Shown here: positions 24,619 through 38,682 of the stretch, in pieces
How the letters are laid out: each line of letters opens with the position of its first letter
Numbering within the stretch: position 1 is the stretch's first letter
Assembly: GCF_949987535.1 (NCBI RefSeq)
Contig: NW_026645885.1
Coordinates: forward strand, 62,001-126,000
DNA length: 64,000 nt
From: Balaenoptera acutorostrata
Taxonomy: Eukaryota; Chordata; Mammalia; Artiodactyla; Balaenopteridae
Direction of reading: 5' to 3'
Notes under the pieces: model-generated
Database searches by the model: none
The model's input: the letters and a program-made list of their open reading frames with translations, nothing else
What the model was told of the DNA's origin: nothing
Program-made: the position numbers and the translations under genes

Positions 24619-26375
24619 GCACCTTTAACCTCCTGTTCCGTACAGGTTGCAATTTGTCCTGAGGATGAACGGGAAGAGGGGGAACCAATGAGAGACTAGC
24701 TCTAGGTGTTTGGACAGGCACAGGTCACTCTATTTTCCCATCAGGAAGAAGAATTAAGCACAAGCTCAGCCTGCCCCCCAGAACCAGAAGAGGGCCTGAA
24801 GCAATCCTGCGCTTTTGCGGCCAGCTCCCAAAAAAGCGAGTTGAAAAATGGAGCTCAGGGGCACTGCAATTCACAAACCTGCAGAGTTTTAAATGATACC
24901 TCTCGTCCACAAATATATTAAGGGAAGGCAACGAAGAGGCTTTGAAAGCAAGGCAGAATTGCAGGAAACAGATTTCAGGAGGTAGATTCGAATCGCCTTG
25001 AAAGCACATGAAAAGCGGCAAAACGTGGACAATGATGCCCTTGGCCAAAAAGGGCGTATGCGTTTTTTCCTGAATATATTCAGGAAAAAACGCATACGCC
25101 CTTTTGGCCAACCAAGCAACCTGGAAAGGCCAATCAGCGCTCCAAAGAAGTCTCGCTTCCCAGCGGGCAAAAGGGCCATGCGGAAAAAAGTGTCCAAACC
25201 AGAAATGCAGGACCGGCCATGGAGAAATGGGAGCCTTGCTACGCTGATGGGTGGGATGTAAATTGCCAACAGCCACTCTGGAGAAGTGTACGGTGTGTTC
25301 TGAAACATCTAAAAAACACAGCTTGGAGAGCATAGGGCACTTCCACTCATGGGCGTATAAATTGGGAAAACTAAAAATCAGCAAGACACAGGCACCCCAA
25401 AGTTTAGGGCTGCTCTGTGGACAAGAACCCCCACTTCATTACACCTTAAATATCCTAGGAAAGAGAAAAATGGATAAAGAAGTTGGGGTCCTCATGTACA
25501 ATGGAATATCACTCAGCCAGGAAATCAACGTCATAAGGCTAGTACCAGCAAGATGAGTGGATTTAGGTACGACGATTCTAAGTGAAATAAGTCACACAGA
25601 AAAAGACACTTATCATAAGATATCACTTCTAGAGGGAATGTAGAACCGCTACACTTGAACTGAATTACAAAACAGAACAGAGTCACACGTTTAGGAAACA
25701 CACTATGGCTGCTGAACGGGAAAGGTGAGGTGGGGTGATGCATAAAACAAGGGTTTCAAATTAGCTCCGATACCGTTCCATAAACCCAATATGTAAGAGA
25801 CAAGACCTATTCCTTTTTCAGTGAACTGGACTCAACACCCCCTATTCACCGCACAAGAATATATCTGACTGGGAAGAATCTTCAAACCTATGTATTGATA
25901 TCTCTCTGTAAGTGAGTCAAGGGGGTGTAAAGCGGCATAAACACAGCCGTGAAAAGCAGCTAAACCCCATTATAAAAATAAATTACTTTTCAAAACCCGT
26001 GAAACAAAGACAGTGAAAGAGAGAGAAATTCTTACAAAATTCGTTCAGGGGCTGTGATGCAACCTGGATTGACCATATCTAGACCCACAGCTGATTGAGA
26101 CATAAGGGTGGACACTCTTGGGGCTGAGAGGTTCGGTGAGGTTGGGTGAGCCAACGCAGACCCTTTCAAGTAATACTGCATGGTACCCATCCCATGGGTC
26201 CCAAATCTCCAGGTTCAAGGGCATCTTCCTACGTCGAAAACAGGCATGAGAAACCCAGAAGATGGTACACCGTGTGATCGGGAAAGGTTTCTAAAACGCA
26301 CCTCATTTCTCATCTCCTTGGCTCGGGTTCGCCATTCCAGCCGATTTACTAGCCATCTCCCTCCTTGGAGAATCA
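24619..26375 (+). repeat. Satellite monomer 15
   Basis: 1757 bp. Palindrome at 25041-25111 is 71 bp because the right arm lost one T (cgcccttttggcc). That loss joins two reverse frames into one of 219 codons. Marks: gtgtttggac (as unit 9), agcaagatgag, actgggaagaatc. Confidence 0.97.
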
Positions 26376-28134
26376 GCACCTTTAACCTCCTGTTCCGTAC
26401 AGGTTGCAATTTGTCCTGAGGATGAACGGGAAGAGGGGGAACCAATGAGAGACTAGCTCTAGGTGTTGGGACAGGCACAGGTCACTCTATTTTCCCATCA
26501 GGAAGAAGAATTAAGCACAAGCTCAGCCTGCCCCCCAGAACCAGAAGAGGGCCTGAAGCAATCCTGCGCTTTTGCGGCCAGCTCCCAAAAAAGCGAGTTG
26601 AAAAATGGAGCTCAGGGGCACTGCAATTCACAAACCTGCAGAGTTTTAAATGATACCTCTCGTCCACAAATATATTAAGGGAAGGCAACGAAGAGGCTTT
26701 GAAAGCAAGGCAGAATTGCAGGAAACAGATTTCAGGAGGTAGATTCGAATCGCCTTGAAAGCACATGAAAAGCGGCAAAACGTGGACAATGATGCCCTTG
26801 GCCAAAAAGGGCGTATGCGTTTTTTCCTGAATATATTCAGGAAAAAACGCATACGCCCTTTTTGGCCAACCAAGCAACCTGGAAAGGCCAATCAGCGCTC
26901 CAAAGAAGTCTCGCTTCCCAGCGGGCAAAAGGGCCATGCGGAAAAAAGTGTCCAAACCAGAAATGCAGGACCGGCCGTGGAGAAATGGGAGACTTGCTAC
27001 GCTGATGGGTGGGATGTAAATTGCCAACAGCCACTCTGGAGAAGTGTACGGTGTGTTCTGAAACATCTAAAAAACACAGCTTGGAGAGCATAGGGCACTT
27101 CCACTCATGGGCGTATAAATTGGGAAAACTAAAAATCAGCAAGACACAGGCACCCCAAAGTTTAGGGCTGCTCTGTGGACAAGAACCCCCACTTCATTAC
27201 ACCTTAAATATCCTAGGAAAGCGAAAAATGGATAAAGAAGTTGTGATCCTCATGTACAATGGAATATCACTCAGCCATGAAATCCACGTCATAAGGCTAG
27301 TAGCAGCACGATGAGTGGATTTAGGTACGACGATTCTAAGTGAAATAAGTCACACAGAAAAAGACACTTATCATAAGATATCACTTAGAGAGGGAATGTA
27401 AAAACCGCTACACTTGAACTGAATTACAAAACAGAACAGAGTCACACGTTTAGGAAACACACTATGGCTGCTGAACGTGAAAGGTGAGGTGGGGTGATGC
27501 ATAAAACAAGGGTTTCAAATTAGCTCAGATACCGTTCCATAAACCCAATATGTAAGAGACAAGACCTATTCCTTTTTCAGTGAACTGGACTCAACACCCC
27601 CTATTCACCGCACAAGAATATATCTGACTAGGAAGAATCTTCAAACCTATGTATTGATATCTCTCCGTAAGTGAGTCAAGGGGGTGTAAAGCGGCATAAA
27701 CACAGCCGTGAAAAGCAGCTAAACCCCATTATAAAAATAAATTACTTTTCAAAACCCGTGAAACAAAGACAGTGAAAGAGAGAGAAATTCTTACAAAATT
27801 CGTTCAGGGGCTGTGATGCAACCTGGATTGACCATATCTAGACCCACAGCTGATTGAGACATAAGGGTGGACACTCTTGGGGCTGAGAGGTTCGGTGAGG
27901 TTGCGTGAGCCAACGCAGACCCTTTCAAGTAATACTGCATGGTACCCATCCCATGGGTCCCAAATCTCCAGGTTCAAGGGCATCTTCCTACGTCGAAAAC
28001 AGGCATGAGAAACCCAGAAGATGGTACACCGTGTGATCGGGAAAGGTTTCTAAAACGCACCTCATTTCTCATCTCCTTTGCTCGGGTTCGCCATTCCAGC
28101 CGATTTACGAGCCATCTCCCTCCTTGGAGAATCA
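26376..28134 (+). repeat. Satellite monomer 16
   Basis: 1759 bp. Palindrome 26798-26869 is perfect. Marks: ccggccgtgg, ggagacttgc, aaagcgaaaaatgg with ttgtgatcctc and gccatgaaatccacg (the later A-type form), gaacgtgaaagg, gttgcgtgagcc, ttacgagcc. Confidence 0.97.
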
Positions 28135-29891
28135 GCACCTTTAACCTCCTGTTCCGTACAGGTTGCAATTTGTCCAGAGGATGAAGGGGAAGAGGGGGAA
28201 CCAATGAGAGACTAGCTCTAGGTGTTGGGACAGGCACAGGTCACTCTATTTTCCCATCAGAAAGAAGAATTAAGCACAAGCTCAGCCTGCCCCCCAGAAC
28301 GAGAAGAGGGCCTGAAGCAATCCTGCGCTTTTGCGGCCAGCTATCAAAAAAGCGAGTTGAAAAATGGAGCTCACGGGCACTGCAATTCACAAACCTGCAG
28401 AGTTTTAAATGATACCTCTCATCCACAAATATATTAAGGGAAGGCAACGAAGAGGCTTTGAAAGCAAGGCAGAATTGCAGGAAACAGATTTCAGGAGGTA
28501 GATTCGAATCGCCTTGAAAGCACATGAAAAGCGGCAAAACGTGGACAATGATGCCCTTGGCCAAAAAGGGCGTATGCGTTTTTTCCTGAATATATTCAGG
28601 AAAAAACGCATACGCCCTTTTTGGCCAACCAAGCAACCTGGAAAGGCCAATCAGCGCTCCAAAGAAGTCTCGCTTCCCAGCGGGCAAAAGGGCCATGCGG
28701 AAAAAAGTGTCCAAACCAGAAATGCAGGACCGGCCATGGAGAAATGGGAGCCTTGCTACGCTGATGGGTGGGATGTAAATTGCCAACAGCCACTCTGGAG
28801 AAGTGTACGGTGTGTTCTGAAACATCTAAAAAACACAGCTTGGAGAGCATAGGGCACTTCCACTCATGGGCGTATAAATTGGGAAAACTAAAAATCAGCA
28901 AGACACAGGCACCCCAAAGTTTAGGGCTGCTCTGTGGACAAGAACCCCCACTTCATTACACCTTAAATATCCTAGGAAAGAGAAAAATGGATAAAGAAGT
29001 TGTGGTCCTCATGTACAGTGGAATATCACTCAGCCAGGAAATCAACGTCATAAGGCTAGTAGCAGCACGATGAGTGGATTTAGGTACGACGATTCTAAGT
29101 GAAATAAGTCACACAGAAAAAGACACTTATCATAAGATATCACTTCTAGAGGGAATGTAAAACCGCTACACTTGAACTGAATTACAAAACAGAACAGAGT
29201 CACAGGTTTAGGAAACACACTATGGCTGCTGAACGGGAAAGGTGAGGTGGGGTGATGCATAAAACAAGGGTTTCAAATTAGCTCAGATACCGTTCCATAA
29301 ACCCAATATGTAAGAGACAAGACCTATTCCTTTTTCAGTGAACTGGACTCAACACCCCCTATTCACCGCACAAGAATATATCTGACTAGGAATAATCTTC
29401 AAACCTATGTATTGATATCTCTCCGTAAGTGAGTCAAGGGGGTGTAAAGCGGCATAAACACAGCTGTGAAAAGCAGCTAAACCCCATTATAAAAATAAAT
29501 TACTTTTCAAAACCCGTGAAACAAAGACAGTGAAAGAGAGAGAAATTCTTACAAAATTCGTTCAGGGGCTGTGATGCAACCTGGATTGACCATATCTAGA
29601 CCCACAGCTGATTGAGACATAAGGGTGGACACTCTTGGGGCTGAGAGGTTCGGTGAGGTTGGGTGAGCCAACGCAGACCCTTTCAAGTAATACTGCATGG
29701 TACCCATCCCATGGGTCCCAAATCTCCAGGTTCAAGGGCATCTTCCTACGTCGAAAACAGGCATGAGAAACCCAGAAGATGGTACACCGTGTGATCGGGA
29801 AAGGTTTCTAAAACGCACCTCATTTCTCATCTCCTTTGCTCGGGTTCGCATTCCAGCCGATTTACTAGCCATCTCCCTCCTTGGAGAATCA
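28135..29891 (+). repeat. Satellite monomer 17
   Basis: 1757 bp. Palindrome 28557-28628 is perfect. Marks: tgtccagagg (as unit 12), gatgaagggg, catcagaaag, cagctatcaaaa, gctcacggg, ctcatccac, gtacagtgg, aggaataatc, and one base lost in gggttcgcattcc near 29848. Confidence 0.97.
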
Positions 29892-31649
29892 GCACCTTTA
29901 ACCTCCTGTTCCGTACAGGTTGCAATTTGTCCTGAGGATGAACGGGAAGAGGGGGAACCAATGAGAGACTAGCTCTAGGTGTTGGGACAGGCACAGGTCA
30001 CTCTATTTTCCCATCAGGAAGAAGAATTAAGCACAAGCTCAGCCTGCCCCCCAGAACGAGAAGAGGGCCTGAAGCAATCCTGCGCTTTTGCGGCCAGCTC
30101 CCAAAAAAGCGAGTTGAAAAATGGAGCTCAGGGGCACTGCAATTCACAAACCTGCAGAGTTTTAAATGATACCTCTCGTCCACAAATATATTAAGGGAAG
30201 GCAACGAAGAGGCTTTGAAAGCAAGGCAGAATTGCAGGAAACAGATTTCAGGAGGTAGATTCGAATCGCCTTGAAAGCACATGAAAAGCGGCAAAACGTG
30301 GACAATGATGCCCTTGGCCAAAAAGGGCGTATGCGTTTTTTCCTGAATATATTCAGGAAAAAACGCATACGCCCTTTTTGGCCAACCAAGCAACCTGGAA
30401 AGGCCAATCAGCGCTCCAAAGAAGTCTCGCTTCCCAGCGGGCAAAAGGGCCATGCGGAAAAAAGTGTCCAAACCAGAAATGCAGGACCGGCCATGGAGAA
30501 ATGGGAGCCTTGCTACGCTGATGGGTGGGATGTAAATTGCCAACAGCCACTCTGGAGAAGTGTACGGTGTGTTCTGAAACATCTAAAAAACACAGCTTGG
30601 AGAGCATAGGGCACTTCCACTCATGGGCGTATAAATTGGGAAAACTAAAAATCAGCAAGACACAGGCACCCCAAAGTTTAGGGCTGCTCTGTTGACAAGA
30701 ACCCCCACTTCATTACACCTTAAATATCCTAGGAAAGAGAAAAATGGATAAAGAAGTTGTGGTCCTCATGTACAATGGAATATCACTCAGCCAGGAAATC
30801 CACGTCATAAGGCTAGTAGCAGCACGATGAGTGGATTTAGGTACGACGATTCTAAGTGAAATAAGTCACACAGAAAAAGACACTTATCATAAGATATCAC
30901 TTCTAGAGGGAATGTAAAACCGCTACACTTGAACTGAATTACAAAACAGAACAGAGTCACAGGTTTAGGAAACACACTATGGCTGCTGAACGGGAAAGGT
31001 GAGGTGGGGTGATGCATAAAACAAGGGTTTCAAATTAGCTCAGATACCGTTCCATAAACCCAATATGTAAGAGAGAAGACCTATTCCTTTTTCAGTGAAC
31101 TGGACTCAACACCCCCTATTCACCGCACAAGAATATATCTGACTAGGAAGAATCTTCAAACCTATGTATTGATATCTCTCCGTAAGTGAGTCAAGGGGGT
31201 GTAAAGCGGCATAAACACAGCTGTGAAAAGCAGCTAAACCCCATTATAAAAATAAATTACTTTTCAAAACCCGTGAAACAAAGACAGTGAAAGAGAGAGA
31301 AATTCTTACAAAATTCGTTCAGGGGCTGTGATGCAACCTGGATTGACCATATCTAGACCCACAGCTGATTGAGACATAAGGGTGGACACTCTTGGGGCTG
31401 AGAGGTTCGGTGAGGTTGGGTGAGCCAACGCAGACCCTTTCAAGTAATACTGCATGGTACCCATCCCATGGGTCCCAAATCTCCAGGTTCAAGGGCATCT
31501 TCCTACGTCGAAAACAGGCATGAGAAACCCAGAAGATGGTACACCGTGTGATCGGGAAAGGTTTCTAAAACGCACCTCATTTCTCATCTCCTTTGCTCGG
31601 GTTCGCCATTCCAGCCGATTTACTAGCCATCTCCCTCCTTGGAGAATCA
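29892..31649 (+). repeat. Satellite monomer 18
   Basis: 1758 bp. Palindrome 30314-30385 is perfect. Marks: gaacgagaag, ggaaatccacg, taagagagaagac, cacagctgtg. Confidence 0.97.
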
Positions 31650-33407
31650 GCACCTTTAACCTCCTGTTCCGTACAGGTTGCAATTTGTCCTGAGGATGAA
31701 CGGGAAGAGGGGGAACCAATGAGAGACTAGCTCTAGGTGTTGGGACAGGCACAGGTCACTCTATTTTCCCATCAGGAAGAAGAATTAAGCACAAGCTCAG
31801 CCTGCCCCCCAGAACCAGAAGAGGGCCTGAAGCAATCCTGCGCTTTTGCGGCCAGCTCCCAAAAAAGCGAGTTGAAAAATGGAGCTCAGGGGCACTGCAA
31901 TTCACAAACCTGCAGAGTTTTAAATGATACCTCTCATCCACAAATATATTAAGGGAAGGCAACGAAGAGGCTTTGAAAGCAAGGCAGAATTGCAGGAAAC
32001 AGATTTCAGGAGGTAGATTCGAATCGCCTTGAAAGCACATGAAAAGCGGCAAAACGTGGACAATGATGCCCTTGGCCAAATAGGGCGTATGCGTTTTTTC
32101 CTGAATATATTCAGGAAAAAACGCATACGCCCTTTTTGGCCAACCAAGCAACCTGGAAAGGCCAATCAGCGCTCCAAAGAAGTCTCGCTTCCCAGCGGGC
32201 AAAAGGGCCATGCGGAAAAAAGTGTCCAAACCAGAAATGCAGGACCGGCCATGGAGAAATGGGAGCCTTGCTACGCTGATGGGTGGGATGTAAATTGCCA
32301 ACAGCCACTCTGGAGAAGTGTACGGTGTGTTCTGAAACATCTAAAAAACACAGCTTGGAGAGCATAGGGCACTTCCACTCATGGGCGTCTAAATTGGGAA
32401 AACTAAAAATCAGCAAGACACAGGCACCCCAAAGTTTAGGGCTGCTCTGTGGACAAGAACCCCCACTTCATTACACCTTAAATATCCTAGGAAAGAGAAA
32501 AATGGATAAAGAAGTTGTGGTCCTCATGTACAATGGAATATCACTCAGCCAGGAAATCAACGTCATAAGGCTAGTAGCAGCACGATGAGTGGATTTAGGT
32601 ACGACGATTCTAAGTGAAATAAGTCACACAGAAAAAGACACTTATCATAAGATATCACTTCTAGAGGGAATGTAGAACCGCTACACTTGAACTGAATTAC
32701 AAAACAGAACAGAGTCACAGGTTTAGGAAACACACTATGGCTGCTGAACGGGAAAGGTGAGGTGGGGTGATGCATAAAACAAGGGTTTCAAATTAGCTCA
32801 GATACCGTTCCATAAACCCAATATGTAAGAGACAAGACCTATTCCTTTTTCAGTGAACTGGACTCAACACCCCCTATTCACCGCACAAGAATATATCTGA
32901 CTAGTAAGAATCTTCAAACCTATGTATTGATATCTCTCTGTAAGTGAGTCAAGGGGGTGTAAAGCGGCATAAACACAGCCGTGAAAAGCAGCTAAACCCC
33001 ATTATAAAAATAAATTACTTTTCAAAACCCGTGAAACAAAGACAGTGAAAGAGAGAGAAATTCTTACAAAATTCGTTCAGTGGCTGTGATGCAACCTGGA
33101 TTGACCATATCTAGACCCACAGCTGATTGAGACATAAGGGTGGACACTCTTGGGGCTGAGAGGTTCGGTGAGGTTGGGTGAGCCAACGCAGACCCTTTCA
33201 AGTCATACTGCATGGTACCCATCCCATGGGTCCCAAATCTCCAGGTTCAAGGGCATCTTCCTATGTCGAAAACAGGCATGAGAAACCCAGAAGATGGTAC
33301 ACCGTGTGATCGGGAAAGGTTTCTAAAACGCACCTCATTTCTCATCTCCTTTGCTCGGGTTCGCCATTCCAGCCGATTTACTAGCCATCTCCCTCCTTGG
33401 AGAATCA
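31650..33407 (+). repeat. Satellite monomer 19
   Basis: 1758 bp. Palindrome 32072-32143 has one left-arm change (ccaaatagggcg). Marks: ctcatccac, gggcgtctaaatt, ctctgtggac. Its late part (cgttcagtggctg, agtcatactg, ctatgtcg) is already the form seen in B-type units. Confidence 0.97.
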
Positions 33408-35166
33408 GCACCTTTAACCTCCTGTTCCGTACAGGTTGCAATTTGTCCTGAGGATGAACGGCAAGAGGGGGAACCAATGAGAGACTAGCTCTAGGTGTTG
33501 GGACAGGCACAGGTCACTCTATTTTCCCATCAGGAAGAAGAATTAAGCACAAGCTCAGCCTGCCCCCCAGAACGAGAAGAGGGCCTGAAGCAATCCTGCG
33601 CTTTTGCGGCCAGCTCCCAAAAAAGCGAGTTGAAAAATGGAGCTCAGGGGCACTGCAATTCACAAACCTGCAGAGTTTTAAATGATACCTCTCGTCCACA
33701 AATATATTAAGGGAAGGCAACGAAGAGGCTTTGAAAGCAAGGCAGAATTGCAGGAAACAGATTTCAGGAGGTAGATTCGAATCGCCTTGAAAGCACATGA
33801 AAAGCGGCAAAACGTGGACAATGATGCCCTTGGCCAAAAAGGGCGTATGCGTTTTTTCCTGAATATATTCAGGAAAAAACGCATACGCCCTTTTTGGCCA
33901 ACCAAGCAACCTGGAAAGGCCAATCAGCGCTCCAAAGAAGTCTCGCTTCCCAGCGGGCAAAAGGGCCATGCGGAAAAAAGTGTCCAAACCAGAAATGCAG
34001 GACCGGCCATGGAGAAATGGGAGCCTTGCTACGCTGATGGGTGGGATGTAAATTGCCAACAGCCACTCTGGAGAAGTGTACGGTGTGTCCTGAAACATCT
34101 AAAAAACACAGCTTGGAGAGCATAGGGCACTTCCACTCATGGGCGTATAAATTGGGAAAACTAAAAATCAGCAAGACACAGGCACCCCAAAGTTTAGGGC
34201 TGCTCTGTTGACAAGAACCCCCACTTCATTACACCTTAAATATCCTAGGAAAGCGAAAAATGGATAAAGAAGTTGTGATCCTCATGTACAATGGAATATC
34301 ACTCAGCCATGAAATCCACGTCATAAGGCTAGTAGCAGCACGATGAGTGGATTTAGGTACGACGATTCTAAGTGAAATAAGTCACACAGAAAAAGACACT
34401 TATCATAAGATATCACTTAGAGAGGGAATGTAAAAACCGCTACACTTGAACTGAATTACAAAACAGAACTGAGTCACACGTTTAGGAAACACACTATGGC
34501 TGCTGAACGGGAAAGGTGAGGTGGGGTGATGCATAAAACAAGGGTTTCAAATTAGCTCAGATACCGTTCCATAAACCCAATATGTAAGAGACAAGACCTA
34601 TTCCTTTTTCAGTGAACTGGACTCAACACCCCCTATTCACCGCACAAGTATATATCTGACTAGGAAGAATCTTCAAACCTATGTATTGATATCTCTCCGT
34701 AAGTGAGTCAAGGGGGTGTAAAGCGGCATAAACACAGCCGTGAAAAGCAGCTAAACCCCATTATAAAAATAAATTACTTTTCAAAACCCGTGAAACAAAG
34801 ACAGTGAAAGAGAGAGAAATTCTTACAAAATTCGTTCAGGGGCTGTGATGCAACCTGGATTGACCATATCTAGACCCACAGCTGATTGAGACATAAGGGT
34901 GGACACTCTTGGGGCTGAGAGGTTCGGTGAGGTTGGGTGAGCCAACGCAGACCCTTTCAAGTAATACTGCATGGTACCCATCCCATGGGTCCCAAATCTC
35001 CAGGTTCAAGGGCATCTTCCTACGTCGAAAACAGGCATGAGAAACCCAGAAGATGGTACACCGTGTGATCGGGAAAGGTTTCTAAAACGCACCTCATTTC
35101 TCATCTCCTTTGCTCGGGTTCGCCATTCCAGCCGATTTACTAGCCATCTCCCTCCTTGGAGAATCA
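33408..35166 (+). repeat. Satellite monomer 20 (type A)
   Basis: 1759 bp. Palindrome 33830-33901 is perfect. Marks: aacggcaagagg, gtgtcctgaaac, aaagcgaaaaatgg, gaactgagtcac (private), caagtatatatc (shared with unit 23). Confidence 0.97.
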
Positions 35167-36924
35167 GCACCTTTAACCTCCTGTTCCGTACAGGTTGCAA
35201 TTTGTCCTGAGGATGAACGGGAAGAGGGGGAACCAATGAGAGACTAGCTCTAGGTGTTGGGACAGGCACAGGTCACTCTATTTTCCCATCAGGAAGAAGA
35301 ATTAAGCACAAGCTCAGCCTGCCCCCCAGAACGAGAAGAGGGCCTGAAGCAATCCTGCGCTTTTGCGGCCAGCTCCCAAAAAAGCGAGTTGAAAAATGGA
35401 GCTCAGGGGCACTGCAATTCACAAACCTGCAGAGTTTTAAATGATACCTCTCGTCCACAAATATATTAAGGGAAGGCAACGAAGAGGCTTTGAAAGCAAG
35501 GCAGAATTGCAGGAAACAGATTTCAGGAGGTAGATTCGAATCGCCTTGAAAGCACATGAAAAGCGGCAAAACGTGGACAATGATGCCCTTGGCCAAAAAG
35601 GGCGTATGCGTTTTTTCCTGAATATATTCAGGAAAAAACGCATACGCCCTTTTTGGCCAACCAAGCAACCTGGAAAGGCCAATCAGCGCTCCAAAGAAGT
35701 CTCGCTTCCCAGCGGGCAAAAGGGCCATGCGGAAAAAAGTGTCCAAACCAGAAATGCAGGACCGGCCATGGAGAAATGGGAGCCTTGCTACGCTGATGGG
35801 TGGGATGTAAATTGCCAACAGCCACTCTGGAGAAGTGTACGGTGTGTTCTGAAACATCTAAAAAACACAGCTTGGAGAGCATAGGGCACTTCCACTCATG
35901 GGCGTATAAATTGGGAAAACTAAAAATCAGCAAGACACAGACACCCCAAAGTTTAGGGCTGCTCTGTTGACAAGAACCCCCACTTCATTACACCTTAAAT
36001 ATCCTAGGAAAGAGAAAAATGGATAAAGAAGTTGGGGTCCTCATGTACAATGGAATATCACTCAGCCAGGAAATCAACGTCATAAGGCTAGTAGCAGCAC
36101 GATGAGTGGATTTAGGTACGACGATTCTAAGTGAAATAAGTCACACAGAAAAAGACACTTATCATAAGATATCACTTCTAGAGGGAATGTAGAACCGCTA
36201 CACTTGAACTGAATTACAAAACAGAACAGAGTCACAGGTTTAGGAAACACACTATGGCTGCTGAACGGGAAAGGTGAGGTGGGGTGATGCATAAAACAAG
36301 GGTTTCAAATTAGCTCAGATACCGTTCCATAAACCCAATATGTAAGAGACAAGACCTATTCCTTTTTCAGTGAACTGGACTCAACACCCCCTATTCACCG
36401 CACAAGAATATATCTGACTAGTAAGAATCTTCAAACCTATGTATTGATATCTCTCTGTAAGTGAGTCAAGGGGGTGTAAAGCGGCATAAACACAGCCGTG
36501 AAAAGCAGCTAAACCCCATTATAAAAATAAATTACTTTTCAAAACCCGTGAAACAAAGACAGTGAAAGAGAGAGAAATTCTTACAAAATTCGTTCAGTGG
36601 CTGTGATGCAACCTGGATTGACCATATCTAGACCCACAGCTGATTGAGACATAAGGGTGGACACTCTTGGGGCTGAGAGGTTCGGTGAGGTTGGGTGAGC
36701 CAACGCAGACCCTTTCAAGTCATACTGCATGGTACCCATCCCATGGGTCCCAAATCTCCAGGTTCAAGGGCATCTTCCTATGTCGAAAACAGGCATGAGA
36801 AACCCAGAAGATGGTACACCGTGTGATCGGGAAAGGTTTCTAAAACGCACCTCATTTCTCATCTCCTTTGCTCGGGTTCGCCATTCCAGCCGATTTACTA
36901 GCCATCTCCCTCCTTGGAGAATCA
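35167..36924 (+). repeat. Satellite monomer 21 (type B)
   Basis: 1758 bp. Palindrome 35589-35660 is perfect. Marks: acacagacacc, aatgtagaacc, cgttcagtggctg, agtcatactg. Confidence 0.97.
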
Positions 36925-38682
36925 GCACCTTTACCCTCCTGTTCCGTACAGGTTGCAATTTGTCCTGAGGATGAACGGCAAGAGGGGGAACCAATGAGAG
37001 ACTAGCTCTAGGTGTTGGGACAGGCACAGGTCACTCTATTTTCCCATCAGGAAGAAGAATTAAGCACAAGCTCAGCCTGCCCCCCAGAACGAGAAGAGGG
37101 CCTGAAGCAATCCTGCGCTTTTGCGGCCAGCTCCCAAAAAAGCGAGTTGAAAAATGGAGCTCAGGGGCACTGCAATTCACAAACCTGCAGAGTTTTAAAT
37201 GATACCTCTCGTCCACAAATATATTAAGGGAAGGCAACGAAGAGGCTTTGAAAGCAAGGCAGAATTGCAGGAAACAGATTTCAGGAGGTAGATTCGAATC
37301 GCCTTGAAAGCACATGAAAAGCGGCAAAACGTGGACAATGATGCCCTTGGCCAAAAAGGGCGTATGCGTTTTTTCCTGAATATATTCAGGAAAAAACGCA
37401 TACGCCCTTTTTGGCCAACCAAGCAACCTGGAAAGGCCAATCAGCGCTCCAAAGAAGTCTCGCTTCCCAGCGGGCAAAAGGGCCATGCGGAAAAAAGTGT
37501 CCAAACCAGAAATGCAGGACCGGCCATGGAGAAATGGGAGCCTTGCTACGCTGATGGGTGGGATGTAAATTGCCAACAGCCACTCTGGAGAAGTGTACGG
37601 TGTGTTCTGAAACATCTAAAAAACACAGCTTGGAGAGCATAGGGCACTTCCACTCATGGGCGTATAAATTGGGAAAACTAAAAATCAGCAAGACACAGAC
37701 ACCCCAAAGTTTAGGGCTGCTCTGTTGACAAGAACCCCCACTTCATTACACCTTAAATATCCTAGGAAAGAGAAAAATGGATAAAGAAGTTGGGGTCCTC
37801 ATGTACAATGGAATATCACTCAGCCAGGAAATCAACGTCATAAGGCTAGTAGCAGCACGATGAGTGGATTTAGGTACGACGATTCTAAGTGAAATAAGTC
37901 ACACAGAAAAAGACACTTATCATAAGATATCACTTCTAGAGGGAATGTAGAACCGCTACACTTGAACTGAATTACAAAACAGAACAGAGTCACAGGTTTA
38001 GGAAACACACTATGGCTGCTGAACGGGAAAGGTGAGGTGGGGTGATGCATAAAACAAGGGTTTCAAATTAGCTCAGATACCGTTCCATAAACCCAATATG
38101 TAAGAGACAAGACCTATTCCTTTTTCAGTGAACTGGACTCAACACCCCCTATTCACCGCACAAGAATATATCTGACTAGTAAGAATCTTCAAACCTATGT
38201 ATTGATATCTCTCTGTAAGTGAGTCAAGGGGGTGTAAAGCGGCATAAACACAGCCGTGAAAAGCAGCTAAACCCCATTATAAAAATAAATTACTTTTCAA
38301 AACCCGTGAAACAAAGACAGTGAAAGAGAGAGAAATTCTTACAAAATTCGTTCAGTGGCTGTGATGCAACCTGGATTGACCATATCTAGACCCACAGCTG
38401 ATTGAGACATAAGGGTGGACACTCTTGGGGCTGAGAGGTTCGGTGAGGTTGGGTGAGCCAACGCAGACCCTTTCAAGTCATACTGCATGGTACCCATCCC
38501 ATGGGTCCCAAATCTCCAGGTTCAAGGGCATCTTCCTATGTCGAAAACAGGCATGAGAAACCCAGAAGATGGTACACCGTGTGATCGGGAAAGGTTTCTA
38601 AAACGCACCTCATTTCTCATCTCCTTTGCTCGGGTTCGCCATTCCAGCCGATTTACTAGCCATCTCCCTCCTTGGAGAATCA
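36925..38682 (+). repeat. Satellite monomer 22 (B*, mosaic head)
   Basis: 1758 bp. Palindrome 37347-37418 is perfect. It starts ctttaccctcc with aacggcaagagg (A-like head) but has no gtgtcctgaaac and continues with B marks (acacagacacc, aatgtagaacc, cgttcagtggctg). The switch lies between about 36,980 and 37,600. Confidence 0.97.

Larger units (their letters stand above)
13556..33407 (+). repeat. Irregular monomer stretch, units 9-19
   Basis: Eleven monomers without a clear higher-order period. Shared variants are scattered: tgtccagagg opens units 12 and 17; gtgtttggac occurs in 9 and 15; catccacaaat in 11, 17 and 19; ctctgtggac in 11, 15, 16, 17 and 19. Units 12 and 13 share rare ctctgaagaag and catggccgtat and look like a local duplication. 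The pattern suggests repeated short exchanges rather than one block amplification. Confidence 0.7.
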